Assembly (NCBI RefSeq): GCF_014198245.1
Contig: NZ_JACIHE010000018.1
Span: 119,058-183,057 of the forward strand
Direction: 5' to 3'
Origin: Bradyrhizobium sp. cir1
Lineage (GTDB): Bacteria; Pseudomonadota; Alphaproteobacteria; Rhizobiales; Xanthobacteraceae
Length of the DNA: 64,000 bases
Made by a program: the position numbers and the translations under genes. Numbering within the stretch: the first letter of the stretch is position 1; every line of letters begins with the position of its first letter. Shown here in pieces: positions 35,793 through 44,849 of this stretch. Below the pieces are notes generated by a model. The model had not been told where the DNA came from and did no database searches. It saw nothing but the letters and a program-made list of their open reading frames with translations.

Positions 35793-36437
35793 CTAGTCCT
35801 TCGGCCGTAACACCAGATCGACCAGATTGCGCGCGTAGCTGGGTGTGATTGGCGCGATGCCGAAGATGTAGCGGTAGAACAGGCTGCCATAGATCGCGTC
35901 GTAGAGATTCTCAGGGGGCCCCTCGGCCAGAATGCTGCCGTCCTTCTGGCCCGCGGCGATCATGTCCACCAGCGCGTCGCGGCGGAATTGTAAGTACCGG
36001 GCGTAGAACAGCTCCGCCGAGCCGGTCTTGGAGATGCATTCGGAGATGACGGCGAGCTGGACCTTGCCGAACTCGCCCTGGAGCGCCTCGGCATAGGCGG
36101 TGGCGTGGCGCCGCGCGCGCGCCGCGGGCGTGCCGGCGCTCGCAGGCGGCAGCGGCAGCATCTGCGCGGCATGGTGGAGGAAGGCGTCGATCAGCAGCGC
36201 TTCCCGCGACGGCCACCATTTGTAGATCGTCATCTTGGACACGCTGGAGTGGCGTGCGATCGCATCGATGGTTGTGGCGGCAAGGCCGGTGGCCGCCATC
36301 AGCGCATAGGCGCTTTCGAGGATGGCGTTGGTGGTCTCGATCGACCTTGGCCGGCCGCGCCGGGGCGCGCTCTCCGCTTCTTCACCCCCGCCTTTCTCCA
36401 TCGCCACGCCGGTCTCCTCACGCAGAGTCCCCGGCAT
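35793..36437 (-). CDS. TetR/AcrR family transcriptional regulator
   Basis: A 214-residue one-component repressor. After a charged 25-residue leader (GGGEEAESAPRRGRPRSIET) comes the TetR helix-turn-helix, ATTIDAIARHSSVSKMTIYK, then the ligand domain of the AefR-like C-terminal type (FYRYIFGIAPITPSYARNLV). The ligand and targets are unknown. Its nearest same-strand neighbour is the OpgC-type gene upstream, separated by a repeat. Confidence 0.9.
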   Translation of the reverse strand: MPGTLREETGVAMEKGGGEEAESAPRRGRPRSIETTNAILESAYALMAATGLAATTIDAIARHSSVSKMTIYKWWPSREALLIDAFLHHAAQMLPLPPASAGTPAARARRHATAYAEALQGEFGKVQLAVISECISKTGSAELFYARYLQFRRDALVDMIAAGQKDGSILAEGPPENLYDAIYGSLFYRYIFGIAPITPSYARNLVDLVLRPKD

Positions 36438-36502
36438 AGCGCAGCGGCCGCTTTCGGCCTAGCAGAATCGCACGATTTTGTTGCCGGAGCGATTTGGCTC
36501 TA

Positions 36503-36603
36503 GAGCACGATCCGGAAAAGTGTGCAGCGGTTTTCCGAAAAGATCATGCTCAAACAATAACCTAAAGCGCGATGGCGATTCGTCCTGATCCCATCGCGCG
36601 TTA
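36503..36603. repeat. Repeat element (GATCCGGAAAAGTG type), copy 1
   Basis: About 100 bases composed of a GATCCGGAAAA/TTTTCCG hairpin followed by AAAGCGCGATGG and a complementary CATCGCGCGTT arm. Strongly similar to the element at 45069-45171 (same order of blocks, some substitutions). It fills the gap before the TetR gene's upstream neighbour. Confidence 0.85.
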
Positions 36604-37743
36604 GGCCTGCTGCCGCAGGGCTGCTGGCAGATCCTGCCGTTTCGACCAGGCGATGTAGTAGGCAAGCCCGGTCATCGCGGCGAAGCCAGTGATGCTTACC
36701 GCGACCTGCATCAGCACCAGGTTCGGCCCGGTGATCAGGATGAGGTGGCCGGCGAAGGACAGGAACACGGCGACGCAGAACACTGCGAGCCATTCCTCGC
36801 CGCATGCGATCACCGCCTGCAGCGGTCTCCATTTCAGGCCGGGATGATCGGCCGGGATGAGATGGGTCGCAATGAACGCGAGGGCGAGGAAATGGACCAC
36901 GCGGTAGGGCGCGAGGTTTTCCTTGTCGGTCGGCGCGATGCTGTTGAGGAGCAGATCGGGCAGGTAGGCGGACAGCGCCGGCGAATGGCGCATCAACGTG
37001 ACGGCCATCGCGAAGATCAGGTAGGCGCCGGCGAGGATGCGCAGCCAGGACACGCCACGCAGCGCACGCCCCGGCGCGCCTGTCACGGCGAACCAGCCGC
37101 CCAGCACCATCAGCATCTGCCAGCACAGCGGGTTGAAGGTCCATTCCTCGTCCGGATAGACCCGGAAATTCCAGTCGAACCAGCGCGCGGCGACGTACAG
37201 CGCGACCGATGCCGCCAGCGTCACGTTCGGCCGTCGCAGCAGCCCCCACAGCACGAACGGAAAGAACGCCATCAGCGGGATCATCAGTTGCAGCAGGTCG
37301 AGGTTCAGCGGCTGTTCCTGGAGCACGAGGCCGCGGACCAGGATGCGCAGCGGGTGCTCGAGAATCCCGGAGATGTTGTATTCGTGGATGATCTCCGGCG
37401 CCATCGACTGCGAGGCGACATAGGCGATGGTGTCGATATAGATCACGAACAGCACGACATAGGCGGCATAGAGCCGCCAGACGCGGCGAAAGACGCGCGT
37501 CGCCGCGACCACGTAGCCGCGCTCCAGCGCCATCCTGCCATGGATGATGGCGACGCCGTAGCCCACCACGAACACGAACAGGTCCGCCGCGCCGCTGAAG
37601 CCGAAATTCCGCAGCGTCAGCAGGTTGACGACGTTGTTCGGGATATGGTCGACGAACACGGACCAATTGGCGATGCCGAGCGTCAGATAGAGTCTGGCGT
37701 CGTGCTGAAATGCGGCGAGGTTCGCCTTGACGGACGGTTTCAT
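36601..37743 (-). CDS. OpgC-family membrane acyltransferase
   Basis: A 380-residue polytopic membrane protein with about ten hydrophobic segments. The OpgC signature region is near the N-terminus (LGIANWSVFVDHIPNNVVN, then GAADLFVFVVGYGVAIIHG). OpgC proteins transfer succinyl or similar groups to osmoregulated periplasmic glucans or other envelope glycans. The neighbourhood has no glucan synthesis genes, so the acceptor is unknown. Start MKPSVKANLAAFQHDARL. Confidence 0.88.
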   Translation of the reverse strand: MKPSVKANLAAFQHDARLYLTLGIANWSVFVDHIPNNVVNLLTLRNFGFSGAADLFVFVVGYGVAIIHGRMALERGYVVAATRVFRRVWRLYAAYVVLFVIYIDTIAYVASQSMAPEIIHEYNISGILEHPLRILVRGLVLQEQPLNLDLLQLMIPLMAFFPFVLWGLLRRPNVTLAASVALYVAARWFDWNFRVYPDEEWTFNPLCWQMLMVLGGWFAVTGAPGRALRGVSWLRILAGAYLIFAMAVTLMRHSPALSAYLPDLLLNSIAPTDKENLAPYRVVHFLALAFIATHLIPADHPGLKWRPLQAVIACGEEWLAVFCVAVFLSFAGHLILITGPNLVLMQVAVSITGFAAMTGLAYYIAWSKRQDLPAALRQQA

Positions 37744-38135
37744 TGAGTAAAATAGCTTTGGGAATCAGGATGATGCTTTTACCGGCAACCGCCTGCCTAT
37801 CCGAGTAGCGTTTGCGTGAGCAGGCCGGTTTGTCCCAGCTGGCGTAAAATTGCGCGAGGGCGTGCCGCCGCCTTTGCTTGCCCCCGCTTAACCCGCCCGG
37901 GACGCAACTTCTGCAAAGGCAGACGATCTGTCTTGCGCTCGCCGCCGGCGCCTTTGCGATCAGCGACCTCGGGTCGGAGAATCGCGGTCTGGTATCCTCC
38001 GAGACCGCGTTGCGCCATCGGTCACGGTCGCTGCTGCACCGATCTGGACCAAGGGTAGGAGCCGCTGACCGCGCGCCTGTTCGGCCCGGTGCTGGTCGAT
38101 GCCAGAAGCGGCGTGCTGGACTGAGATATTGGCCG
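37744..38135. other. Intergenic region without a convincing gene
   Basis: A 392-base gap. It contains an 8-base-pair hairpin (CGCGGTCT at 37983-37990 with AGACCGCG at 38002-38009). Near the right end (38059-38124, plus) there is a 21-residue tail ending in a stop, LTARLFGPVLVDARSGVLD, which faintly resembles the end of a PepSY-type protein and could be a gene remnant. Other ORFs here look like chance. Confidence 0.5.
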
Positions 38136-38591
38136 TTACTCGGCGGGCTCTGCCGATGCCTCGTCGGCGATGCTCGCCCGGCTCGCCATGATTCCGAGCG
38201 CGACGCCGCCGATGGCCAGGATCGGCAGCAGCCGCTTGACCCCGATGGCGCGGACGATCTGCAGCCCGGTGGCGAGCAGCATGGGATCGGTGAGCATGCT
38301 CTGCGCCATCGACTTCGCGGCGCGCTCGGCCGCGATCTGAGCCTCCCTGCGCAATTGCCGCTTGTACGCCCAGTAGCTCACCGCGGCGGTCAAGGTCAGC
38401 AGAAAGAAGACGCCGGCACCCGCGAGGCAGGCCTGCACCGGACCGTATTTCTCGAGGACTGCGATGAAGGCTGCGGCGCAGAGGAAGCATGTCGTGATGA
38501 AAAGCGCGAATGCAGCGCCTGCGGCAAGCGACGTCAGCCGGACCGTCGTGCCGGTCGATGCACTGATGCCGTCGATGATGCGCTGAAACAT
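38136..38591 (-). CDS. Phage-holin-like (Phage_holin_3_6 type) membrane protein
   Basis: A 151-residue protein. The start MFQRIIDGISAS follows a good GAGGAG site, so a longer form from 48 bases upstream is rejected. Two adjacent membrane segments (LAAGAAFALFITTCFLCAAA and ACLAGAGVFFLLTLTAAVSY) are followed by a charged helix (KRQLRREAQIAAERAAKS) and a C-terminal hydrophobic segment (LLPILAIGGVALGIM). This layout fits the actinobacterial/alphaproteobacterial phage-holin-like family of unknown role, often found with DUF883/ElaB-like genes as here. Not evidence of a prophage. Confidence 0.65.
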   Translation of the reverse strand: MFQRIIDGISASTGTTVRLTSLAAGAAFALFITTCFLCAAAFIAVLEKYGPVQACLAGAGVFFLLTLTAAVSYWAYKRQLRREAQIAAERAAKSMAQSMLTDPMLLATGLQIVRAIGVKRLLPILAIGGVALGIMASRASIADEASAEPAE

Positions 38592-38672
38592 GGCCTTGCT
38601 CCTCGGATCCCCACAAGCCTGGTCGTCACAAGCCGACATCGGCGGTGCCGCCCCAACCTTCGCCGGGCATCC

Positions 38673-39044
38673 TTACCGGCGCCAGGCGATTCCGATCAGG
38701 AAGCCGATGCCGAGCGCGAGCCCGACGGTCGCCAGCGGCCGCTGCGTGATCGCCTCTTCCAGCGTCTCCTCGATCGATCCATAAGCATCCTGCGCCGCGC
38801 CCATCATGGCGCTGCCGCGCTCCGACATGTCGTCGATCGCGGAATCCATGTTCTCGCGCGCCTGGCGATAGCCGCGCCTGGCCTGCTTGCTGGTGGAATT
38901 GGCAAAGGTGTTGAGCGCGTCGGTGATCTGATCGGTGAGGGCGGCGATATCGCTTTTCACGGCTGCTACATCCTTCTCGAGGCGTTCTCTGGTGGCTTTG
39001 TCGGTCCAGTCTCTCATCCCGGCTTCGGCATTGCTCGTTGACAT
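38673..39044 (-). CDS. DUF883/ElaB-like membrane-anchored protein
   Basis: A 123-residue protein: a long amphipathic helix rich in Lys, Asp, Glu and Ala (KDVAAVKSDIAALTDQITDA) followed by a C-terminal anchor PLATVGLALGIGFLIGIAWRR, the tail signature of the ElaB/YgaM/YqjD group. E. coli relatives attach ribosomes to the inner membrane in stationary phase. It is on the same strand as the holin-like gene 81 bases downstream, so the two probably form a unit. Confidence 0.8.
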   Translation of the reverse strand: MSTSNAEAGMRDWTDKATRERLEKDVAAVKSDIAALTDQITDALNTFANSTSKQARRGYRQARENMDSAIDDMSERGSAMMGAAQDAYGSIEETLEEAITQRPLATVGLALGIGFLIGIAWRR

Positions 39045-39122
39045 CTGGGGCTCCGAACTGTTTGCGGCTGAGATAGCCGGAAAACGTTTCGTCGTCGGGT
39101 AAGTTCCGATTGCGGAAACCGG

Positions 39123-40235
39123 TTACTCCTGCGGCAGCTGCGGCGCATCCACTGGCAACAGATGTTCCTTCAGGATCAGAGCAACGATCAGGAGCGGCGA
39201 CGACAGGAACGCGCCCATCGGGCCCCACATCCAGGTCCAGAATGCCAGCGCAAGCAGGACCGCAAGTGCGTTCAGCGCCAGCCGCCGGCCGATGATGGTC
39301 GGGGTGATGAAGTGCCCTTCCAGGAAGGTGAGACCGCCGAAGGCGAGCGCCGCCATCAGGGCGCCGCCGATGGTCGGGAAGGCGATCAGCCCAACCACGA
39401 CCAGCACGGCGAACATCGCGATCGGTCCGATGATCGGGATGAAGTTGAGCGTTGCCGCCAGCGCGCCGAGCCCGGCCGGATTGGGCATGCCGGTGAGCGC
39501 GCAGATGAGACCGGTGGCCACGCCGACCCCGACATTGATGACAGTGACGGTCAGGAGGTAGTTGCCGAGATGGACCTCGATCTCGTTGAGAATACGCAGC
39601 GTGCGCAGCCGCGCGTCGCGATCGCTGAAGGTCATGATCATGGCCCGCCGCAGGTCGCGCCAGCTTGCGATGAACAGAATGAGAGTGACGAAGAACAGCA
39701 CAAATTCAGTAAAGGTCGGCGACAGGAATTCCAGTGTCGGCTGCACCCACTCGACCTTCGGCATCTGGATGGTAGGGAATTCCTCCGAGCCGCCGATCAT
39801 GGCTTGCAACTCGCGCCATAGCGCCACTAGCCGGTCGAACACGTGCAGCTTGTCCTTCAGTTGCGCACCGAGCTCTGGCAGGCGCGTGCTCCACTCCATT
39901 ACGGGCGAGGCGATCAGCGCAACCGCGAAGGCGACCACCGCCGTGCCCGCGATCACGATCAGGACGGCACCGAGCGCGCGGGGCACCTTGCATCGCTCGA
40001 GCAAGGTTGCAGCCGGAGACAGCATGGTGCCGGTGACAAAGGCCATGACCACGGGGAGGAAGAACGCCTTGGCGATATAGAGCACCGCGACCACTGCGAT
40101 CAGCAGCAGGCCGGCGAGCGCGAAGGCGACGAACTCAGTGCGGCGGATGACGGGTGGTAGGTCGGCGTGGCTGCCGGGAAGCGGGTCACCTTCGCCATTG
40201 CCGGGAATCAGACGTTCACTGGGAAGGACGCGCAC
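39123..40235 (-). CDS. AI-2E family membrane transporter
   Basis: A 370-residue polytopic protein of the AI-2E/PerM family, with paired hydrophobic segments at the N-terminus (FVAFALAGLLLIAVVAVLYI), middle and C-terminus, and the motifs GVATGLICALTGMPNPAGLG, FIPIIGP and LEGHFITPTIIGRRLALNAL. A GTG start (VRVLPSERL) is preferred because GGGAGAGG lies five bases before it; the frame is open 51 bases further. Members export small molecules or ions; the specific substrate cannot be told from sequence. Confidence 0.9.
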   Translation of the reverse strand: MRVLPSERLIPGNGEGDPLPGSHADLPPVIRRTEFVAFALAGLLLIAVVAVLYIAKAFFLPVVMAFVTGTMLSPAATLLERCKVPRALGAVLIVIAGTAVVAFAVALIASPVMEWSTRLPELGAQLKDKLHVFDRLVALWRELQAMIGGSEEFPTIQMPKVEWVQPTLEFLSPTFTEFVLFFVTLILFIASWRDLRRAMIMTFSDRDARLRTLRILNEIEVHLGNYLLTVTVINVGVGVATGLICALTGMPNPAGLGALAATLNFIPIIGPIAMFAVLVVVGLIAFPTIGGALMAALAFGGLTFLEGHFITPTIIGRRLALNALAVLLALAFWTWMWGPMGAFLSSPLLIVALILKEHLLPVDAPQLPQE

Positions 40236-40442
40236 AACACCTCTCCCGCACGGAAGCTCCTCCGCGCGCCCCATTGATGACCTCACAACGTCCGAGGCGG
40301 CATCCAGGTTCCATCGCGGCTTCGTGAAGTTGCGCTCGCTTGACTGTGACGTCGCCGCCGCAGCGAGTGGCGGAACCTGAGTCGGCCCGGCGGCGTTTGG
40401 AAAGCGGCATCACCCTGATGCACACATCCAACGGGGCAGCAC

Positions 40443-41231
40443 ATGACAATGGTCTCTCCAGCCCGCCGCCGCGTCTCGCCGCGCGCCGTCACCGCTTTTG
40501 TTTTCACGACCGCTCTGCTCGCTGTGCCCTTCAGTTGCGCAAATGCGCAGATGCTGGGTTACACACCGGTGCAGCCGCAGGCGTATCAACAAGATCCGGG
40601 CTATTTGCGCGGAGCATACGTGAGCGAGGCGCCGCAGGCGGCCGACGAAGATGCCCAATTGCCCGACCGGCTGCGCAAGCAGATCGTCGCTTTCGACCGC
40701 AGCGAGCCAGCCGGCACGATCGTGATCGATACCGGCAATACATACCTCTACTACGTGCTCGGCAATGGCCGGGCGATCCGCTACGGCGTTGGCGTCGGCC
40801 GCGAGGGTTTTACCTGGGCGGGCGTCCAGAGCATCAGCCGCAAGGCGGAATGGCCGGACTGGCACCCGCCCGCCGAGATGATCGCGCGCCAGCCCTACCT
40901 GCCGCGCTTCGTCGCCGGCGGCCCCGGCAATCCGCTCGGCGCGCGCGCGATGTATCTGGGATCGAGTGAGTATCGTATCCACGGCACCAACGATCCCAGC
41001 ACCATCGGCAAGTTCGTCTCCTCCGGCTGCATCCGCCTGACCAACGAGGACGTCACCGACCTGTTCAGCCGCGTCAATGTCGGTGCCAAGGTCGTCGTGC
41101 TGCCGAAGAACGCCCCGCTGATGGCGAAAGGCGGCGACAAGGGGGGTGATTCTTGGCGCAAGCGCCCCGCGGCGACGACGCTGCCGTCGGGCCGGCAGGC
41201 CCTGAACATCCCGACGTCGGCCGTGAACTAG
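40443..41231 (+). CDS. L,D-transpeptidase (YkuD domain)
   Basis: A 262-residue exported cell-wall enzyme with a signal peptide (TAFVFTTALLAVPFSCANA). The YkuD domain runs from about residue 95 to 220: GTIVIDTGNTYLYYVLG near its start, then the catalytic segment HGTNDPSTIGKFVSSGCIRL with the nucleophile Cys. It forms 3-3 crosslinks or attaches lipoproteins to peptidoglycan. The tail after about 225 is basic and Pro/Ser-rich. It is followed 16 bases later by the DUF2865 gene on the same strand. Confidence 0.92.
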   Translation: MTMVSPARRRVSPRAVTAFVFTTALLAVPFSCANAQMLGYTPVQPQAYQQDPGYLRGAYVSEAPQAADEDAQLPDRLRKQIVAFDRSEPAGTIVIDTGNTYLYYVLGNGRAIRYGVGVGREGFTWAGVQSISRKAEWPDWHPPAEMIARQPYLPRFVAGGPGNPLGARAMYLGSSEYRIHGTNDPSTIGKFVSSGCIRLTNEDVTDLFSRVNVGAKVVVLPKNAPLMAKGGDKGGDSWRKRPAATTLPSGRQALNIPTSAVN

Positions 41232-41247
41232 GAGTGAGTGAGGTCGT

Positions 41248-41898
41248 ATGACTGGACGTTCGATTGCCAAACTGGTTGGCGCTGCCGCAGCCCTGTTCGC
41301 CGTCGCCTCTGTCGGTCTTGCGCTGACGCCGCCGGCGCATGCGGAAGATTTTTTCTCGGCGCTGTTCGGCGCGTTCGGTGCGCGGCCTCCACAGATTCGG
41401 GTACCGTTCCCGAATGACGACATGCCGCGCTACGACGCGCCCCGGCTGCGGGCCGCCTATGGCGGCGGCGCGGCCTATTGCGTGCGCGGCTGCGACGGCC
41501 GGTATTTTCCGGCGCAGGGAGCGGACGCCGAAAGCAAGGCGCAATCCTGCAAGAGCTTCTGCCCGGCGTCCGAAACCTCGCTGGTCTATGGCAGCAACAT
41601 CGACGAGGCCGCGACCGAGAGCGGGAAATCATACTCCGAGCTGCCGAACGCGTTCCGCTACCGCAACGAGATCGTTGCGGGTTGCACCTGCAACGGCAAG
41701 GATCCGGTCGGGCTTGCCCAGGTCAAGGTCGAGGACGACCCCACCTTGCGCAAGGGTGACATCGTCGCCGGTAGCGACGGTCTGGTGGTCGCGACCCGCA
41801 ACGCCAACGACCGCCGCGGCGTCGCGATGAATTTTTCGCCGCTGCCGGAATCGGTGCGCGCCAAATTCCGCCAGGTGCCGGTGGTGGCGAAGGAGTAG
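41248..41898 (+). CDS. Exported DUF2865-domain protein
   Basis: A 216-residue protein with a signal peptide (AAALFAVASVGLALTPPAHA) and the DUF2865 cysteine pattern: AYCVRGCDGRYFPAQGA, QSCKSFCPASETSLVYG and VAGCTCNGKDPVGLA. The six cysteines probably form disulfides in the periplasm. Function unknown. Close spacing behind the L,D-transpeptidase suggests a shared transcript and an envelope role. Confidence 0.85.
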   Translation: MTGRSIAKLVGAAAALFAVASVGLALTPPAHAEDFFSALFGAFGARPPQIRVPFPNDDMPRYDAPRLRAAYGGGAAYCVRGCDGRYFPAQGADAESKAQSCKSFCPASETSLVYGSNIDEAATESGKSYSELPNAFRYRNEIVAGCTCNGKDPVGLAQVKVEDDPTLRKGDIVAGSDGLVVATRNANDRRGVAMNFSPLPESVRAKFRQVPVVAKE

Positions 41899-41907
41899 CG
41901 TTTCCCG

Positions 41908-42027
41908 GTCGTCCTGGCGAAAGCCAGGACCCATTACCCCGAATGCGGGATTGGTGGCACGCTGATAACCACCAGCCTGCCCATTGCAGAAGTCGGTGGT
42001 TATGGGTCCCGGCCTGCGCCGGACGAC
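41908..42027. repeat. Repeat element (GTCGTCCTGGCG type), copy 1
   Basis: A 120-base palindromic element beginning GTCGTCCTGGCGAAAGCCAG, containing GACCCATTACCCCGAATG, and closing with TATGGGTCC and a CCGGACGAC end. It ends about 40 bases before the stop of the chemoreceptor gene. Copy 2 (44349-44468) occupies the matching position behind the chemoreceptor remnant. Confidence 0.88.
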
Positions 42028-42068
42028 ACTGAAGGTGTGGCTACAGCTTCCGCTCAAACCCGCAGCCC

Positions 42069-44162
42069 TTACGCCGCGCGGATCTTGCCCAGGAAGTCGC
42101 TGACCTGCTGGCCGAGCTGGCGGCTCTGCGTCTCCAGCGTCTCCGAGGCCTGCTTGACGTTCTCCGCGGCGCTGGCCGCGGTGTCGGCGTCGGCCTTCAC
42201 GCCGGTAATGTTGTCCGAGACGTTCTTGGTGCCCTGCGCGGCATATTGCGTGCTGCGGGTGATCTCCTGCGTCGCTGCGCCCTGTTCCTGCACGGCGGCG
42301 GCGATCGCGGTGGCGACCTCGTTGACCTCGCCGATGATGCCGCCGATCGCCTGGATCGCGTTGATGGCATCGCCCGCGACCTTCTGGATGTCGGCGATCT
42401 GCTCGGAGATCTCGTCGGTCGCCTTCGCGGTCTGGCTTGCCAGCGACTTCACCTCCGAGGCGACCACGGCAAAGCCGCGGCCGGCTTCGCCGGCGCGCGC
42501 CGCCTCGATCGTGGCATTGAGCGCGAGCAGGTTGGTCTGCGCCGCGATGGTGTTGATGAGGCCGACGACCTCGCCGATCCGCCCGGCGGACTGCGCCAGC
42601 CCCTGAACGGTGCTGTCGGTCTCGCGGGCCTGGTTGACGGCGCGGCTGGCAATGCCGGCGGCATGCGCGGCCTGCTGGCTGATGTCGTTGATGGAGGCCG
42701 ACAGCTCCTCGGCGGCGGCGGCCACGCTGTCGACGCTCATGGAGGCGTCGTTGGACGCCTTGCCGGCGATCTCGACGCGCTCATTGGTCTGGCGCGAGAC
42801 CGCGGAGAGATCGCCCGAGGTCTTGCGCATCTCGCCGGACGCCTCGCTCAATTCGCCCAGCGACTTGCGCACCACGCCCTCGAACTCGCCGACATAGGCC
42901 TCCATCGCGCGCTGGCGCGCGGCGGCGCCGGCGTTGCGCTCGCGCTCCTGTTCCTCGATCTTGAGCTTGTCGATCGCCTGCTGCTTGAACGTCTCCAGCG
43001 CGCCCGCAAGCGAGCCGATCTCGTCGTGACGGTCCAGATATCCGCTGTCGACCGTGAGATCGCCACCGGCCACCTTGAGCATGGCGTCGCGGATCCGGTG
43101 CAGCGGCGTGATCACGCGGCGGCTGACCGCCAGCATGGCGGCACCGGTCAGGACGATCGCGGCGAGGAGCAGGGCGGTGTTGACGATCAGCAGTTGCACC
43201 GCGGCCGCACGCTGGGCGGCGGAGTGGTCCTTGGCCGCCTCGAGCGCGGCGTCGGCGAGCTTGATCGCGCTCGCCATGCGGCCCACCGAGTAGGGGCTCC
43301 ACTGGTTCGCAGTCATCGACGGTTTTTCGCCCTTGGCGACCGCGGCAATGATGCCGTCGCGCGTGGCGGCGTATTGCGGGTCGAAATAAACCGCCTTGGC
43401 GTTCGCCATTGCCGCGGCGAGCGCCGGCGGTAGTTGCATGCCAACCGTGGCGAGCTCGATCGCATTCCAGGCGGTATCGGTACCGCCGACGAATTTGGTA
43501 TAGGCGAGTTGAAGCTCGGGCGTGATCTTGCCAGTGCCGAGCGCGTTGCCGACGATCAGCGAGGACTCGCCGGCACTCAGGCGCAAGAGCCAGGCCATCT
43601 GCTTGATCATCAGGAGTTGGTCGATGATCGCGTCCTGATGATTGACGCTCGCGCCGAGCATTGGCGCGAGCTTTTCGAGGATCGCCATCAGCCCATCTTC
43701 GGCGTCGGTATATTCCTTGGCGAGTGCTGCGCGGCGTGAAGCCTTGGGCTTGGCGACCTCGGTCCAGAATTCTGCCTGCTTCTCAAGCAGCAGCTTGTTC
43801 AGCCGACCGAGGTCGGTCACCATGGCCTCGCCCTGCGGCAAGTCGATGGAGGGAAGAATCTCGATGGCGCGCGCCAGCGCGGGCATCAGGATGTCGCGGA
43901 TTCCGCGGATGTATTTTTCAATGTCCTGGTCCAACTGGACGTCGGAGTTGAGCTGACGGCTGCTGGTGGAGCGGTCGGCGCGGATGTTCGCCATCGCCTT
44001 GAACACTTCGGCCGAAGCGCCGGAAACCGCAACGATCCGGTTCGCCTGCTGCAGCTGGGTCCATGAGCTCCATGCGCTGATCGAGAATCCGACGACCACA
44101 ACGAGCGCGGTCGAGAGAATCACCGCTTTCAGCAGTGCGGATACGGTCAGGCGGTTGAGCAT
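42069..44162 (-). CDS. Methyl-accepting chemotaxis protein
   Basis: A 697-residue chemoreceptor. The start MLNRLTVSALLKAV opens the first membrane segment (VILSTALVVVVGFSISA); the frame is open 72 bases upstream but adds no plausible sequence. A large periplasmic helical sensor domain (about 35-320) is followed by a second membrane segment (LLIVNTALLLAAIVLTGAAM), HAMP (RVITPLHRIRDAMLKVAGGD) and the signalling domain with the hairpin tip region LALNATIEAARAGEAGRGFA and VVASEVKSLA. The C-terminus is SRQLGQQVSDFLGKIRAA, without a CheR-tethering pentapeptide. Confidence 0.94.
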   Translation of the reverse strand: MLNRLTVSALLKAVILSTALVVVVGFSISAWSSWTQLQQANRIVAVSGASAEVFKAMANIRADRSTSSRQLNSDVQLDQDIEKYIRGIRDILMPALARAIEILPSIDLPQGEAMVTDLGRLNKLLLEKQAEFWTEVAKPKASRRAALAKEYTDAEDGLMAILEKLAPMLGASVNHQDAIIDQLLMIKQMAWLLRLSAGESSLIVGNALGTGKITPELQLAYTKFVGGTDTAWNAIELATVGMQLPPALAAAMANAKAVYFDPQYAATRDGIIAAVAKGEKPSMTANQWSPYSVGRMASAIKLADAALEAAKDHSAAQRAAAVQLLIVNTALLLAAIVLTGAAMLAVSRRVITPLHRIRDAMLKVAGGDLTVDSGYLDRHDEIGSLAGALETFKQQAIDKLKIEEQERERNAGAAARQRAMEAYVGEFEGVVRKSLGELSEASGEMRKTSGDLSAVSRQTNERVEIAGKASNDASMSVDSVAAAAEELSASINDISQQAAHAAGIASRAVNQARETDSTVQGLAQSAGRIGEVVGLINTIAAQTNLLALNATIEAARAGEAGRGFAVVASEVKSLASQTAKATDEISEQIADIQKVAGDAINAIQAIGGIIGEVNEVATAIAAAVQEQGAATQEITRSTQYAAQGTKNVSDNITGVKADADTAASAAENVKQASETLETQSRQLGQQVSDFLGKIRAA

Positions 44163-44348
44163 CGGACACCCCGGTACGCATTTCGAAGTTCGTGGCCCCG
44201 AACGGCAGCCCCCCAACGAACTTCGAAAGACCAAAGGGTTGCACGTGATTGCAACGCCGGCCTATGGCCGGCGCTTGGAGCGCATTTGGCCCGAAAAGGG
44301 TAAAAACTTAGACAGTGCCTCTGCCGTAAAATTACGGGCGCCCCCATC

Positions 44349-44468
44349 GTCGTCCTGGCGAAAGCCAGGACCCATTACCCCGAATGTCAGCGTGGCGGCA
44401 CACGCCAACCACCAGCATGCCTGTTACGACGGCCGGTGGCTATGGGTCCTGGCTTTCGCCAGGACGAC
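44349..44468. repeat. Repeat element (GTCGTCCTGGCG type), copy 2
   Basis: Closely similar to copy 1 at 41908-42027: the first roughly 35 bases are nearly identical and the order of blocks is the same; the closing arm here is GGCTTTCGCCAGGACGAC, a perfect complement of the opening one. It lies in the 336-base gap upstream of the chemoreceptor and directly behind the remnant. Confidence 0.88.
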
Positions 44469-44498
44469 GAAGGCGGTGTGTGCGTGTAAAGCCTAGCC

Positions 44499-44682
44499 CT
44501 AAGCCGCGCGGATCTTGCCGAGGAAGTCGCTGACCTCGTGGCCGAGCTGGCGGCTCTGGCTCTCCAGCATCTCGGATGCGTGCTTCACATCGTCCTCTCC
44601 TCGGCCGCTGCGGCGACGCTGTCGACGCTCATCGAGGCGTCGTTGGAGGCCTTGCCGACGACCTGGACGCGGTCGTTGGTGG
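44499..44682 (-). pseudogene. Remnant of a second methyl-accepting chemotaxis protein
   Basis: Two fragments of the neighbouring chemoreceptor are recognisable in different frames. At the 5' side is TNDRVQVVGKASNDASMSVD and then SVAAAAEE; at the 3' side is VKHASEMLESQSRQLGHE and then VSDFLGKIRAA with a stop. In the intact gene these pieces are separated by about 550 bases, so an internal deletion joined them near 44595-44602 and shifted the frame; everything 5' of the first fragment is gone. Not functional. Confidence 0.85.
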
Positions 44683-44849
44683 CCAGACGGTTTCTGCATG
44701 TGAGAGGAAAAGGGTAAAGTTTTGGGCAGTCGGCCTGCCGGTAGAAATACGCATTTACCAGAATTTGCAATGGGTTGCGGTAATGGAACCGGCGCGCGAG
44801 ACGGGCGTTGGGACACCGTTAGCAATTTGCCAGAAGGGGGGTCCCTGCA

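Noticed and set aside
38136..38591. Prophage signal because of a holin-like protein.
   Set aside because: No other phage genes nearby; this holin-like family is a chromosomal membrane protein usually paired with DUF883-like genes.
41908..44468. Insertion sequence or composite transposon, since similar repeats flank the chemoreceptor gene.
   Set aside because: The repeats encode no transposase, are in the same orientation with the gene's own 3' end conserved beside each, and are better explained by tandem duplication.
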